Both the position numbers and the translations under genes were made by a program. Below are positions 1 to 6,987 of a stretch of DNA of 21,141 nt, piece after piece. The stretch's first letter is position 1. Every line of letters begins with the position of its first letter. The notes below the pieces were generated by a model. That model was not told the DNA's origin. It saw nothing but the letters and a program-made list of their open reading frames with translations, and did not search any database. Source of the DNA: an uncultured Oscillibacter sp. (GTDB lineage Bacteria; Bacillota; Clostridia; Oscillospirales; Oscillospiraceae). The stretch lies in the NCBI GenBank assembly GCA_910587875.1, contig CAJUOD010000048.1:1-21141 (forward strand). The letters run 5' to 3'.

Positions 1-26
1 GACGCTCTTCCGATCTCTTCCGATCT
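1..26. other. Illumina adapter contamination at contig start
   Basis: Bases 1-16 read GACGCTCTTCCGATCT, the 3' end of the Illumina TruSeq universal adapter as I know it. Bases 17-26 repeat the last ten bases of it, CTTCCGATCT. Genomic sequence appears to begin at base 27. The adapter happens to keep the reading frame of the minus-strand alpha-galactosidase open, so a naive gene call would add false residues to its C-terminus. Confidence 0.95.
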
Positions 27-2219
27 GGAGTCGAAGTCGCAGATGGGCCGCTCGCCGGGCTGGCACTCGCCCGCGCCGCTGTCGGTGGTCAGCAGGCCCA
101 GGTTCATGAGCTCGTCGCCGTAGTGGGCCTCACCGCCGTCCACGGTGTAACTGAGCTCCGGGTCCAGGCCCTGGAGCTTCACCCGGCGGCAGGGGCCGTT
201 GGCCTCGCTCAGCGTCCGGTACCAGCCCACCAGGGCGGTCTTCTTGTCCGGGCTCACCGCCATCCAGGAGGTGAAGTTCCCCTCGAAGGGAGAGCGGAGC
301 CGGTAGAAGTCCCCGAACTGGAGGACCTCCCGGTACTGCTTCATAAAGGCGATCTGCTCCCGGACCTGCTCCCGCTCCTCGTCCGTGAGCTTGTTCAGGT
401 CCAGCTCATAGCCGAAGGTGCCGAAGTGCGCCACGTTGGCCCGGGTGGACAGGGGGGTGATGCGCTTCACTTGGTGGTTGGGCACGGCGGACACGTGGGC
501 CCCGATGGAGCTGATGGGATAGCAGTAGGAGGTGCCGTACTGGATTTTCAGCCGCTCCACGGCGTCGGAGTCGTCGGAGGCCCAGCCCTGGGGGGCGTAG
601 TACAGCATGCCGGGGTCGAACCGCCCGCCGCCGGAGGCGCAGGACTCAAAGAGCACATGGGGGAAGTTGGAGGTCAGCCGCTCGTAGAGGCTGTAGACCC
701 CCAGGATGTAGCGGTGGAACAGCTCCCCCTGCCGGTCCGCCGGCAGGGCCTCGGAGAAGGGCTCCGAGATGCTGCGATTCATGTCCCATTTGATGTAGGA
801 GATCTTGGCTTCGCTGAGGAGCTTGGACATCTGGCCGTAGATGCAGTCCACCACCTCGGGCCGGGAGAAGTCCAGGACATACTGGTTCCGGCCGTGGGAC
901 TCCCGGCGGCCCGGGGCATGGATGATCCAGTCCGGGTGGGCCCGGTAGAGGTCGGAGTCCTTGTTGACCATCTCCGGCTCGAACCAGAGGCCGAATTTCA
1001 TGCCCAGGTCGTTGATGCGCTGGGCCAGGCTGGCGATGCCGCCGGGGAGACGGTCCCTGTTGGGGGTCCAGTCCCCCAGGCCCGCGAGGTCGCTGCACCG
1101 GGCGCCGAACCAGCCGTCGTCCAGGACAAAGAGCTCCACGCCGTCCTTGTGGGCCGCCTCGGCGATGGACACCAGCTTATCCTCGGTGAAATCGAAGTAA
1201 GTGGCCTCCCAGTTGTTGATGAGGATGGGCCGGGGCTGATCCCGCCACTGGCCCCGGGCCAGGCGGCTGCGGTAGAGCTGGTGGAAGGTCCGGCTCATGG
1301 CGTTCATGCCCTCGCCGGAGTAGACCATGACGGCCTCGGGGGTCTGGAAGGCCTCGCCGGGGGCCAGCTTCCAGTCGAAGCCGAAGGGGTTGATCCCCAA
1401 GGTGACCCGGGTGACGTCCCAGGTGTCCACCTCCGCCTGGGCCAGGAAGTTGCCGGAGTAGATGAGGGAGAGGCCGATGACCTCGCCCTTGTCCTCGTCC
1501 GTGCCCGGGCGGCGGAGCATGACGAAGGGGTTGTGGTTGTGGGAGGAGTTGCCCCGGGCGGACTCCACGGACTGGATGCCCTGTTCCAGCTTCCGGACCT
1601 TCATCCAGCGCTCCCGGGACCAGGCCCCGGAGAAGTGGATGAACTCATAGTCGCTGTCGGGCAGGTCCAGGCACAGGCTCATGGCGTGGGTCAGGTGGAG
1701 ATCCAGCCCCCCCTCGTTGACGATCCGGGCGGAACGGGCCAGGGCGGGCCGGTCCGCGAAGAGGGTGTAGTTCAGGTCCAGGGAGACGCCCAGCAGCTCG
1801 TCTTTCAGGTGGACGGTGAGGGTTTCCGCCTCGCTGCCCGCCTCGCAGTAGGTGGCGGGCAGGCCCTCCAGGGCGGGCTTGCCGGGGGCGACGCTGTGGG
1901 ACTGGACCACGAAGTCCGTGATCCGGCTGCCGTCCGGCTGGAGGAGCTGCACGGCGGGGTGGCGGTAGTCGGTGGAGCCGTAGGAGGGGTACTCCTGCCG
2001 GGTGTGCTCCAGGGAGAAGAGCTTGTTCCCCTCGAAGACCCAGGAGGACATGGGGCGGTGCTTCATCTCCAGCAGGTGGTCGAAGCTCTCCCGGTCCCGG
2101 ATGGCCTTGCCGAAGTACAGCTGTCCCAGGGCCCCGTTGGGAAGCACCTTCATGATGTAGCTGATTTTGCCGTTGGTCAGGTGGAAGGTCTGCGTGCGCT
2201 CGTGGTAGATGACGCTCAT
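27..2219 (-). CDS. GH36 alpha-galactosidase, 3' end truncated by contig edge
   Basis: The product hydrolyses terminal alpha-1,6-galactosyl residues of raffinose-family sugars and melibiose, probably in the cytoplasm because no signal peptide is visible. The start is ATG at 2219, preceded by AAGGAGGT with a 6-nt spacer. About 731 codons are readable, close to the usual ~730 of bacterial GH36 enzymes, so only the extreme C-terminus is missing. GH36 landmarks in order: the LFVLDDGWFGAR strand near residues 363-374, FGLWFEPEMVN near 409-419, KWDMNR near 477-482 with the nucleophile Asp (about D479), the ESCASGGGRFDPG block near 525-537, and GWASDDSDA near 545-553 with the acid/base Asp (about D549). 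The symporter gene lies 27 bp upstream on the same strand, so the two form an uptake-plus-hydrolysis operon. Substrate range within alpha-galactosides cannot be read from the sequence. Confidence 0.95.
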
Positions 2220-2246
2220 GGGGGTACCTCCTTGGTGTGGTAGTTC

Positions 2247-3692
2247 TTATTTCCGGCCCTGCTTGGCGTGGAGGGCGTTGACGTCGCGGGTCAGCTGGTC
2301 CAGGCGCGCGCCCTTCAGCTTATATTGGGTCTTGTAGATCAGGAAGCTGATGATGGCCAGGGCGATGGGCACGGCGAACATCAGAACCCGGATGCCCAGG
2401 ATGGTGCCCGCGGACTGGGCGCCGGAGGTTTCGGGATTGTAGCCGATGAGGTCCAGGCCCACGCCGGTAAGCGTGGCGGCCACGGCGGAGGCGGCCTTCA
2501 TCAGGAAGGTCTGGGCGGAGCAGGTGACGGATTCGTTCCGCTTGCCGAATTTCAGCTCGCCGTAGTCGATGACGTCGGCGATGCAGCAGGTGGTGGTGCC
2601 CAGGGACAGGCCGGAGCCGAAGAAGATGAAGGCGCAGGAGGCGATGACGCCGATGGAGCTGGAGGGGGCCACATAGCCCAGGATCAGCAGGAGCACCAGA
2701 CCGATGACCGGCAGGCCGCAGGCCAGGAAGTAGACCTTCTCGCGCTCCATGTTCTTGGCGATCTTGGGGAAGAGGAACAGGCCGATCATCTCGGCGATGA
2801 TGGCGTAGCCAAAGATGGAATACAGGTAGGCGTTGCCGCAGGCCTCTTTGAAGTAGTAGACGGCGAAGGCCTTGAGGAGCTGGGTGCAGAGGTTGAAGGT
2901 CAGCAGCAGGCCGATGAAGGCCACCAGCTGGTCGTTTTTGATGATGATGGCGAAGGCTTCCTTCAGGCTGGTCTTTTCCGCCTTGCCCTCTCCGATGGTG
3001 GGCTTTTCCTTGACCACCGCGCAGGTGATGCCGATGCAGACGATGAACAGGACCACGATGGCCACGGCGGCGTAGGTGAAGCCTGTGACGGAGATGTTCA
3101 GGATTTCGCCGTTCTCCTGGGTCTGGGTCACGGTGTGGTCTCCCGCCATTTCATTGAAGTAGTTGATGAATTTCAGGCCGAAGGTGCACACGATGAAGCC
3201 GCCGATGGAGGCGAAGATGCGGGGGATGACGGAGATGGACTCCCGCTCACGGGGATCGCTGGACAGGTTGGGCAGCCAGGACCAGTAGGGCACGTCCATG
3301 ATGGTGTAGGTCATGCCGTAGAGGATGTACATGACGGAGACGTAGACCATCAGGGTTCCCTTGTCCGTGATGCCGCAGGTGGTGAAGAGCAGGATGAAGA
3401 ACACGGAGTTGACCAGGGTGCCGATGATGAGCCAGATGCGGAATTTTCCGTATTTCGTGTGGGTGTTGTCCACGATCATTCCCATCATGGGGTCGTTGAT
3501 GGCGTCCCAGATTCGGGCGGCGCCCAGCAGGATACCGGCAAAGGTGGCGCCGAGACCCAGGGTGTCCGTCAGGTAGAGCATCAGGAAGGCGCCGACCAGG
3601 TTGCAGATGGCGTCCTTGCCGATGGCGCCGATGCCAAAGGCGTACTTTTGGCTGGCGGGAAGCCGCTTGGTCTGGGTGTCCGGGGTTGTCAT
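2247..3692 (-). CDS. GPH-family (MelB-like) sugar:cation symporter
   Basis: A polytopic membrane protein of 481 residues, the usual length for glycoside-pentoside-hexuronide:cation symporters of the MFS superfamily, with about 12 hydrophobic segments. The N-terminus carries the family pattern: YAFGIGAIGKD, then a LTDTLGL loop, then WDAINDPMMGMIVDNT and KYGKFRIW, which correspond to the cation-site helix and the loop 2-3 motif. An upstream in-frame ATG at 3710 overlaps the Shine-Dalgarno; ATG 3692 sits 8 nt after AAGGAGG (3701-3707) and is preferred. It is cotranscribed with the GH36 alpha-galactosidase 27 bp downstream, so an alpha-galactoside such as melibiose or raffinose is the inferred cargo. 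Other GPH substrates (beta-glycosides, pentosides) cannot be excluded from sequence alone. Confidence 0.92.
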   Translation of the reverse strand: MTTPDTQTKRLPASQKYAFGIGAIGKDAICNLVGAFLMLYLTDTLGLGATFAGILLGAARIWDAINDPMMGMIVDNTHTKYGKFRIWLIIGTLVNSVFFILLFTTCGITDKGTLMVYVSVMYILYGMTYTIMDVPYWSWLPNLSSDPRERESISVIPRIFASIGGFIVCTFGLKFINYFNEMAGDHTVTQTQENGEILNISVTGFTYAAVAIVVLFIVCIGITCAVVKEKPTIGEGKAEKTSLKEAFAIIIKNDQLVAFIGLLLTFNLCTQLLKAFAVYYFKEACGNAYLYSIFGYAIIAEMIGLFLFPKIAKNMEREKVYFLACGLPVIGLVLLLILGYVAPSSSIGVIASCAFIFFGSGLSLGTTTCCIADVIDYGELKFGKRNESVTCSAQTFLMKAASAVAATLTGVGLDLIGYNPETSGAQSAGTILGIRVLMFAVPIALAIISFLIYKTQYKLKGARLDQLTRDVNALHAKQGRK

Positions 3693-4143
3693 TGTGGGTT
3701 CCTCCTTCATTCTCGTGCATACTTTTCTGAAGCGGCGGGGGCCCTCCGTCTTTCTATAGCTAATTTTAACAGAGGAACGGAGAAAATGTGATAGAGAAAT
3801 GTTGGAAAGAACCGTGCATATGTTATTTTCAACGACTGGACGTCAAAAATAGGGAACTGTTTTTGTGCAAGATAACGACACTCATATTCGCGTTTTACAC
3901 GAAAAAAGGTGAATTTTAGGAGGATTTTCTTGTTTTTTCCAATTCCGCAAGGCGGGAAAATGTAATTTCCAGCTTTTTGAAAAACGGTGGAAATGTTAAA
4001 TAGATTCCGGATTCCAGGGCTTTTGAGGAATGCGCCGCGTTTGCGGAGCGACATTGGTTATAATAACGGAAAATAACATAATTTTTTGTGCAAGAAGTAT
4101 AAAATTCCGGCGGCGGCCCCGGAAACTTTGCCCAGTTTGATTC
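3693..4143. other. AT-rich intergenic regulatory stretch
   Basis: No gene is supported here; the open frames present lack ribosome-binding sites. The stretch is markedly more AT-rich than its flanks and must hold the promoter of the minus-strand symporter/alpha-galactosidase operon, but I find no convincing -35/-10 pair on that strand. It contains a 13-bp direct repeat (3860-3872 and 4083-4095) and an imperfect inverted repeat near 3887-3903 (TTCGCGT-TTT-ACACGAA), which are candidate operator sites. Confidence 0.5.
3860..4095. repeat. 13-bp direct repeat in intergenic region
   Basis: TTTTTGTGCAAGA occurs at 3860-3872 and again at 4083-4095, in the same orientation and 223 bp apart. The core TTGTGCAA is nearly palindromic, so these could be two sites for one regulator of the galactoside operon or of the small-protein unit. 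Function is inferred only from position and repetition. Confidence 0.4.
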
Positions 4144-4172
4144 TTGCCAAAGCCGGGGGCAGCGGCTATACT
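4144..4172 (+). promoter_or_regulatory. Sigma-A-type promoter of the 61-residue ORF
   Basis: TTGCCA at 4144-4149 and TATACT at 4167-4172 are separated by exactly 17 bp. Transcription would start near 4179, giving a leader of roughly 85 nt before the ATG at 4265. Confidence 0.75.
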
Positions 4173-4226
4173 AAGGCCAATCTCCGGGGAGCACGGAACC
4201 GGGGAGAACCCAACAACGAAGGTAGA

Positions 4227-4257
4227 GGGAGGCACGCGCCTCCCGGGAAACAGGAGG
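4227..4257 (+). promoter_or_regulatory. Leader hairpin with possible Shine-Dalgarno switch
   Basis: GGGAGGC (4227-4233) and GCCTCCC (4238-4244) form a perfect 7-bp stem with an ACGC loop, ending 7 nt before the Shine-Dalgarno AGGAGG (4252-4257). The 3' arm contains CCTCC (4239-4243), which can instead pair with GGAGG (4253-4257) and hide the ribosome-binding site. The two pairings are mutually exclusive. Whether a switch operates is inference. Confidence 0.45.
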
Positions 4258-4264
4258 TATAACC

Positions 4265-4450
4265 ATGTTTCAGAAGATGTTTGATGAAGCCGGCGCCGTT
4301 TGCTTTGGCAGCCTGATGCTCACTTCCAATATGAATAAGGCCGGGGTCGAGGATGGATTCGACCGTCTGCGCAAGCAGGGAGAGGCCCGGAAGAACCGGA
4401 GCACCGCCGCCGGCGGCATGTTCTGCCGCAAGGCCTACCGCCACGCCTGA
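4265..4450 (+). CDS. 61-residue small protein of unknown function
   Basis: I do not recognise the family. The ATG at 4265 follows AGGAGG with a 7-nt spacer, a promoter with ideal spacing lies upstream, and a terminator follows the stop, so this is a complete single-gene transcription unit. The N-terminal third (MFQKMFDEAGAVCFGSLML) is moderately hydrophobic but too short and polar for a clear membrane helix. The middle is charged (DGFDRLRKQGEARKNR) and the C-terminus is basic. There are two cysteines, C13 and C54. There is no signal peptide or known catalytic motif. It diverges from the galactoside operon and converges on the SGNH hydrolase gene. It could be a small regulator, a stress peptide or an mRNA-like small RNA; nothing in the sequence decides. 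Confidence 0.65.
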   Translation: MFQKMFDEAGAVCFGSLMLTSNMNKAGVEDGFDRLRKQGEARKNRSTAAGGMFCRKAYRHA

Positions 4451-4475
4451 GCGCGCGGACGGCTGAAAAGTGACA

Positions 4476-4540
4476 TGAAAGACCCCGCCCAACCGAGGCG
4501 AGCCGCGACAGGCTCTCGGCTGGGCGGGGTCCTTTCCTTT
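4476..4540. terminator. Bidirectional intrinsic terminator
   Basis: GACCCCGCCCA plus CCGAG pairs with CTCGG plus TGGGCGGGGTC, a GC-rich stem of about 16 bp. It is followed by CTTTCCTTT on the plus strand and TTTC on the minus strand. It separates the convergent 61-residue ORF and the SGNH hydrolase gene and can serve both. Confidence 0.8.
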
Positions 4541-4553
4541 GATACGCGGGGAA

Positions 4554-5210
4554 TCAGTCCGCCAGCAGGCCGGGGACGGCCTCCGCCAGCAGGGCCGCCA
4601 GCTGGGCGTGGCCCTTTCGGGTCAGGTGCATGCCGTCCACGGCGTTGAACTCGCAGTCCCTGGCATCCAGATAGTGGGCGCCCACCAGCTTTGCCGTCTT
4701 TTTGTAATAGGCGGGCAGCTCCCGGGACTTCTCCAGGCAGCCCCGTCCCATGGGCTGGCCGCACTCCGCCAGCTCCATCTCCGGGCGGATGGGAGGCGGG
4801 CAGACGATGAGGATGTTGGGGGCGTGATCCCCCCAGCAGTCCACGCTCTGGGCCTTGCGGACCAGGCGCTCCATGCCGATGGCAATGCAGGCCGCGTTGG
4901 CCCCCAGGCGCTCCTTGGTGTCGTTGGTGCCCAGCATGATGATGAGCAGGTCCAGGAACTCGTGGCTCTTCAGCAGGGAGTAGAGGACGGTCAGGGCGTC
5001 CATGGTCTCGTGAAGGGGATCCTGGAACACGGTGGTCCGGCCGCTGAGGCCCTCCTCCGTCACCAGGACCTCCGGTCCCAGGGCCTTCTGGAGAAGGCAG
5101 GTCCAGCGCTCGTCCTCATTGAATCGGATGCCTCCGTCGGCGCAGTCGGCGGGGTCGGCGCAGTAGCCGTGGGTGTTGGAATCTCCCAGGCAGAGGATGT
5201 GTTTTTTCAT
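4554..5210 (-). CDS. SGNH/GDSL-family esterase (arylesterase-like)
   Basis: A 218-residue cytoplasmic-type SGNH hydrolase with no signal peptide. The four family blocks are visible: LGDSNTHG with nucleophile S11, GLSGRT with G57, LGTND with N96, and DGMHLT with D192 and H195. Its layout resembles the arylesterase-like SGNH group that removes acyl, often acetyl, groups from small molecules or sugars. The ribosome-binding site is weak (AGGAAG about 9 nt before ATG). It diverges from the sialic-acid operon and shares its 290-bp intergenic region, so deacetylation of O-acetylated sialic acid is a reasonable guess, but the substrate is unproven. A terminator lies just beyond its stop. Confidence 0.85.
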   Translation of the reverse strand: MKKHILCLGDSNTHGYCADPADCADGGIRFNEDERWTCLLQKALGPEVLVTEEGLSGRTTVFQDPLHETMDALTVLYSLLKSHEFLDLLIIMLGTNDTKERLGANAACIAIGMERLVRKAQSVDCWGDHAPNILIVCPPPIRPEMELAECGQPMGRGCLEKSRELPAYYKKTAKLVGAHYLDARDCEFNAVDGMHLTRKGHAQLAALLAEAVPGLLAD

Positions 5211-5313
5211 GGTCCGTCTTCCTTTCTGTCCTTGGTGAGCAGGTCTGAAATTTACCCTTTATTTTATAAGTTAACACCTTTTTCCGGTTTGTCAAGACAG
5301 ACTGGGCCGGGAA

Positions 5314-5354
5314 AATTTCGATTTTCAGTGGTAATTTTACCAAAAATCGAAATT
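5314..5354. repeat. Nested inverted repeat, candidate operator
   Basis: AATTTCGATTTT (5314-5325) is the perfect complement of AAAATCGAAATT (5343-5354). Inside lies a second perfect inverted repeat, TGGTAA-TT-TTACCA (5329-5342). The box TTTCGATTTT recurs at 5398-5407, directly upstream of the -35 of the sialic-acid operon. Three copies of one box in 95 bp of divergent intergenic DNA suggest a regulator-binding region serving the operon and possibly the SGNH gene. Confidence 0.5.
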
Positions 5355-5409
5355 ATTTTTGAAACATCCGCCGAATCTGCGGAATGGCCTAAAATTCTTT
5401 CGATTTTAA

Positions 5410-5438
5410 TTGACAAAAGAAGGAAGCCCTTGTATAAT
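5410..5438 (+). promoter_or_regulatory. Consensus sigma-A promoter of the sialic-acid operon
   Basis: TTGACA (5410-5415) and TATAAT (5433-5438) are both perfect consensus and are separated by 17 bp. Transcription would begin near 5445, about 55 nt before the first gene. Such a strong promoter normally needs tight repression, consistent with the inverted repeats upstream. Confidence 0.9.
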
Positions 5439-5447
5439 TTATACAGC

Positions 5448-5475
5448 GAGCCGGCAGCTTGCCGGTTCATTTTTT
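5448..5475 (+). promoter_or_regulatory. Start-proximal hairpin with T tract (attenuator-like)
   Basis: CCGGCA (5451-5456), loop GCT, TGCCGG (5460-5465) extends outward to a 9-bp stem (5448-5468) and is followed by ATTTTTTG. It begins within a few bases of the predicted transcription start. It looks like a small intrinsic terminator or a 5' stabilising hairpin; the sequence cannot tell which. Confidence 0.5.
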
Positions 5476-5500
5476 GTGAGAATCAAAAGGAGGATTTGCG

Positions 5501-6865
5501 ATGAAGAAACTGCTTGCGCTGCTGCTGGCCATGGTTATGGTTCTGGGCCTCGCCGCCTGCGGCAAGAAGGCCGAGGAGCCCACGCCCCCCGCCGACGATC
5601 AGACCCAGACCGATACCCAGACTCCCGAGACCCCTGAGGAGCCCGCCGCCGGCGGCGAAATCACCCTGTGGACCTACCCCATCGGCGACTGGGGCAAGGA
5701 AGACAAGGTCAAGGCCATCACCGACGCCTTCACGGCCGACACGGGAATCTCCGTGAAAGTGGAGTACTTAGCCTACGCTGACGGAGACGACAAAGTGAAC
5801 TCCGCCATCACGGCGAAAAACGCCCCCGACCTGATCATGGAAGGTCCCGAGCGCCTGGTCACCAACTGGGGCGACAAGGGCTATCTGGTGGACCTGAGCG
5901 ACATGTTCGACGACACGGACAAATCCGAAATCAATGCGGCGGCCATGACGGCCTGCACCCATCCCAACGGATCCGTCTATGAGTATCCCCTGGTTATCAC
6001 GGCCCACTGCATGGCCATCAACCTGGACGCCTTCAAGGAGGCCGGGGCCGACGAGTTCCTGAATCTGGACACCCACACCTGGACCACCAGCGATTTCATC
6101 AACGCCGTGGAGGCGCTGTATGACCACTTCCAGGCTCCCGTGGGCGCCGTGTACTGCAAGGGCCAGGGCGGCGACCAGGGCACCCGCGCCCTCGTCAACA
6201 ACCTGTACGGCGGAACCTTTGCCACCGCCTCCCACGACGAATACACCTGGGACGACCCGGCCAACATCAAGGCTCTGGAGCAGCTGAAGAGCATGCCCGG
6301 CATCGCCTTCGACGCCTCCCTGGAGGGCGGCGACGAAATCAAGGTCTTCTATCAGGGCATTCTGAAGATGGCCTTCTGCTGGAACATCGCCCAGCAGCTG
6401 AACCCCAACCAGGCCGACACCGGTGCGGGCAAAACCGCCAACGGCGAAGAGATCGTCTTCATGGGCTTCCCCTCTCAGGGCGGTTCTCCCGCTCTCCAGG
6501 GCGGCATCTGGGGCTTTGGTATCTTTGACAACGGGGACCAGGCCAAGATTGACGACGCGAAAACCTTCATCAAATGGATGTGCGACTCTGAGCACACCGT
6601 GGACGCGGTAAAGACCGCCAACTACTTTGCCGCCCGCTCCGCCGCCGAGGGCACCGACCTCTCCAGCATCTGGGCGGACAACGAGATCATGAACGACTAT
6701 CAGGTCCTGATGCCTTACCTGGGCGACTACTACCAGGTCACCAAGGGCTGGGCCGGCGCTCGTACCGAGTGGTGGACCATGCTCCAGAAGGTGGGCGAGG
6801 GCGCCGACATCGCTGAAACGGTCGCCACCTACGCCGGGAACGCCAACGCGGCGGCCGCCGGCTAA
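5501..6865 (+). CDS. Sugar ABC transporter substrate-binding lipoprotein (family 1)
   Basis: A 454-residue extracellular solute-binding protein anchored by a lipid. The N-terminus is a lipoprotein signal peptide with lipobox LAAC and C20 as the lipidated residue. A flexible acidic Thr/Pro/Glu-rich linker follows (about 21-50), then a family 1 sugar-binding fold starting GGEITLWTYPIGDW. AAAGGAGG lies 7 nt before the ATG. It heads an operon with two CUT1 permeases, a NanQ-type protein and a NanA-type lyase, so sialic acid (N-acetylneuraminate) is the inferred ligand; the sequence alone would only say carbohydrate. A strong terminator directly after the gene would make it more abundant than the permeases, usual for binding proteins. 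Confidence 0.93.
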   Translation: MKKLLALLLAMVMVLGLAACGKKAEEPTPPADDQTQTDTQTPETPEEPAAGGEITLWTYPIGDWGKEDKVKAITDAFTADTGISVKVEYLAYADGDDKVNSAITAKNAPDLIMEGPERLVTNWGDKGYLVDLSDMFDDTDKSEINAAAMTACTHPNGSVYEYPLVITAHCMAINLDAFKEAGADEFLNLDTHTWTTSDFINAVEALYDHFQAPVGAVYCKGQGGDQGTRALVNNLYGGTFATASHDEYTWDDPANIKALEQLKSMPGIAFDASLEGGDEIKVFYQGILKMAFCWNIAQQLNPNQADTGAGKTANGEEIVFMGFPSQGGSPALQGGIWGFGIFDNGDQAKIDDAKTFIKWMCDSEHTVDAVKTANYFAARSAAEGTDLSSIWADNEIMNDYQVLMPYLGDYYQVTKGWAGARTEWWTMLQKVGEGADIAETVATYAGNANAAAAG

Positions 6866-6901
6866 TCCCTCCAATACACCGTCAAAGAGATAAGGGTTTT
6901 T

Positions 6902-6942
6902 GCGCCCCTCTCCCGCGAAGGGCGGGAGAGGGGCGCGTTTTT
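6902..6942 (+). terminator. Strong intrinsic terminator inside the operon
   Basis: GCGCCCCTCTCCCGC (6902-6916) pairs perfectly over 15 bp with GCGGGAGAGGGGCGC (6922-6936), with a GAAGG loop, followed by G and five T. It lies between the binding-protein gene and the first permease, where partial readthrough would set the binding-protein:permease ratio. Confidence 0.9.
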
Positions 6943-6987
6943 ACCCGAGAGGCCCTGCCGAAATCCAGTCGTAAAGGAGTGTTGATC

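Noticed and set aside
123..2243. 706-codon plus-strand open frame opposite the alpha-galactosidase
   Set aside because: It is a GC-rich antisense shadow: low-complexity Gly/Val/Pro/His composition, no ribosome-binding site, and the opposite strand encodes a clear GH36 enzyme.
2268..3791. Long plus-strand frame opposite the symporter
   Set aside because: It is Asp/Gly/Glu-rich antisense translation of a membrane-protein gene with no recognisable domain or ribosome-binding site.
3707..4054. 115-codon minus-strand frame in the intergenic region
   Set aside because: No Shine-Dalgarno precedes it, it runs through AT-rich regulatory DNA, and it overlaps the start of the symporter frame.
3996..4235. 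79-codon minus-strand frame over the small-protein promoter
   Set aside because: No ribosome-binding site and no recognisable protein; it covers the plus-strand promoter and leader of the 61-residue ORF.
5298..5309. CAGACTGGGCCG shared with 19488-19499 and followed by similar A-rich bases
   Set aside because: A 12-mer match is also expected by chance in a window this size, and the surroundings differ in function.
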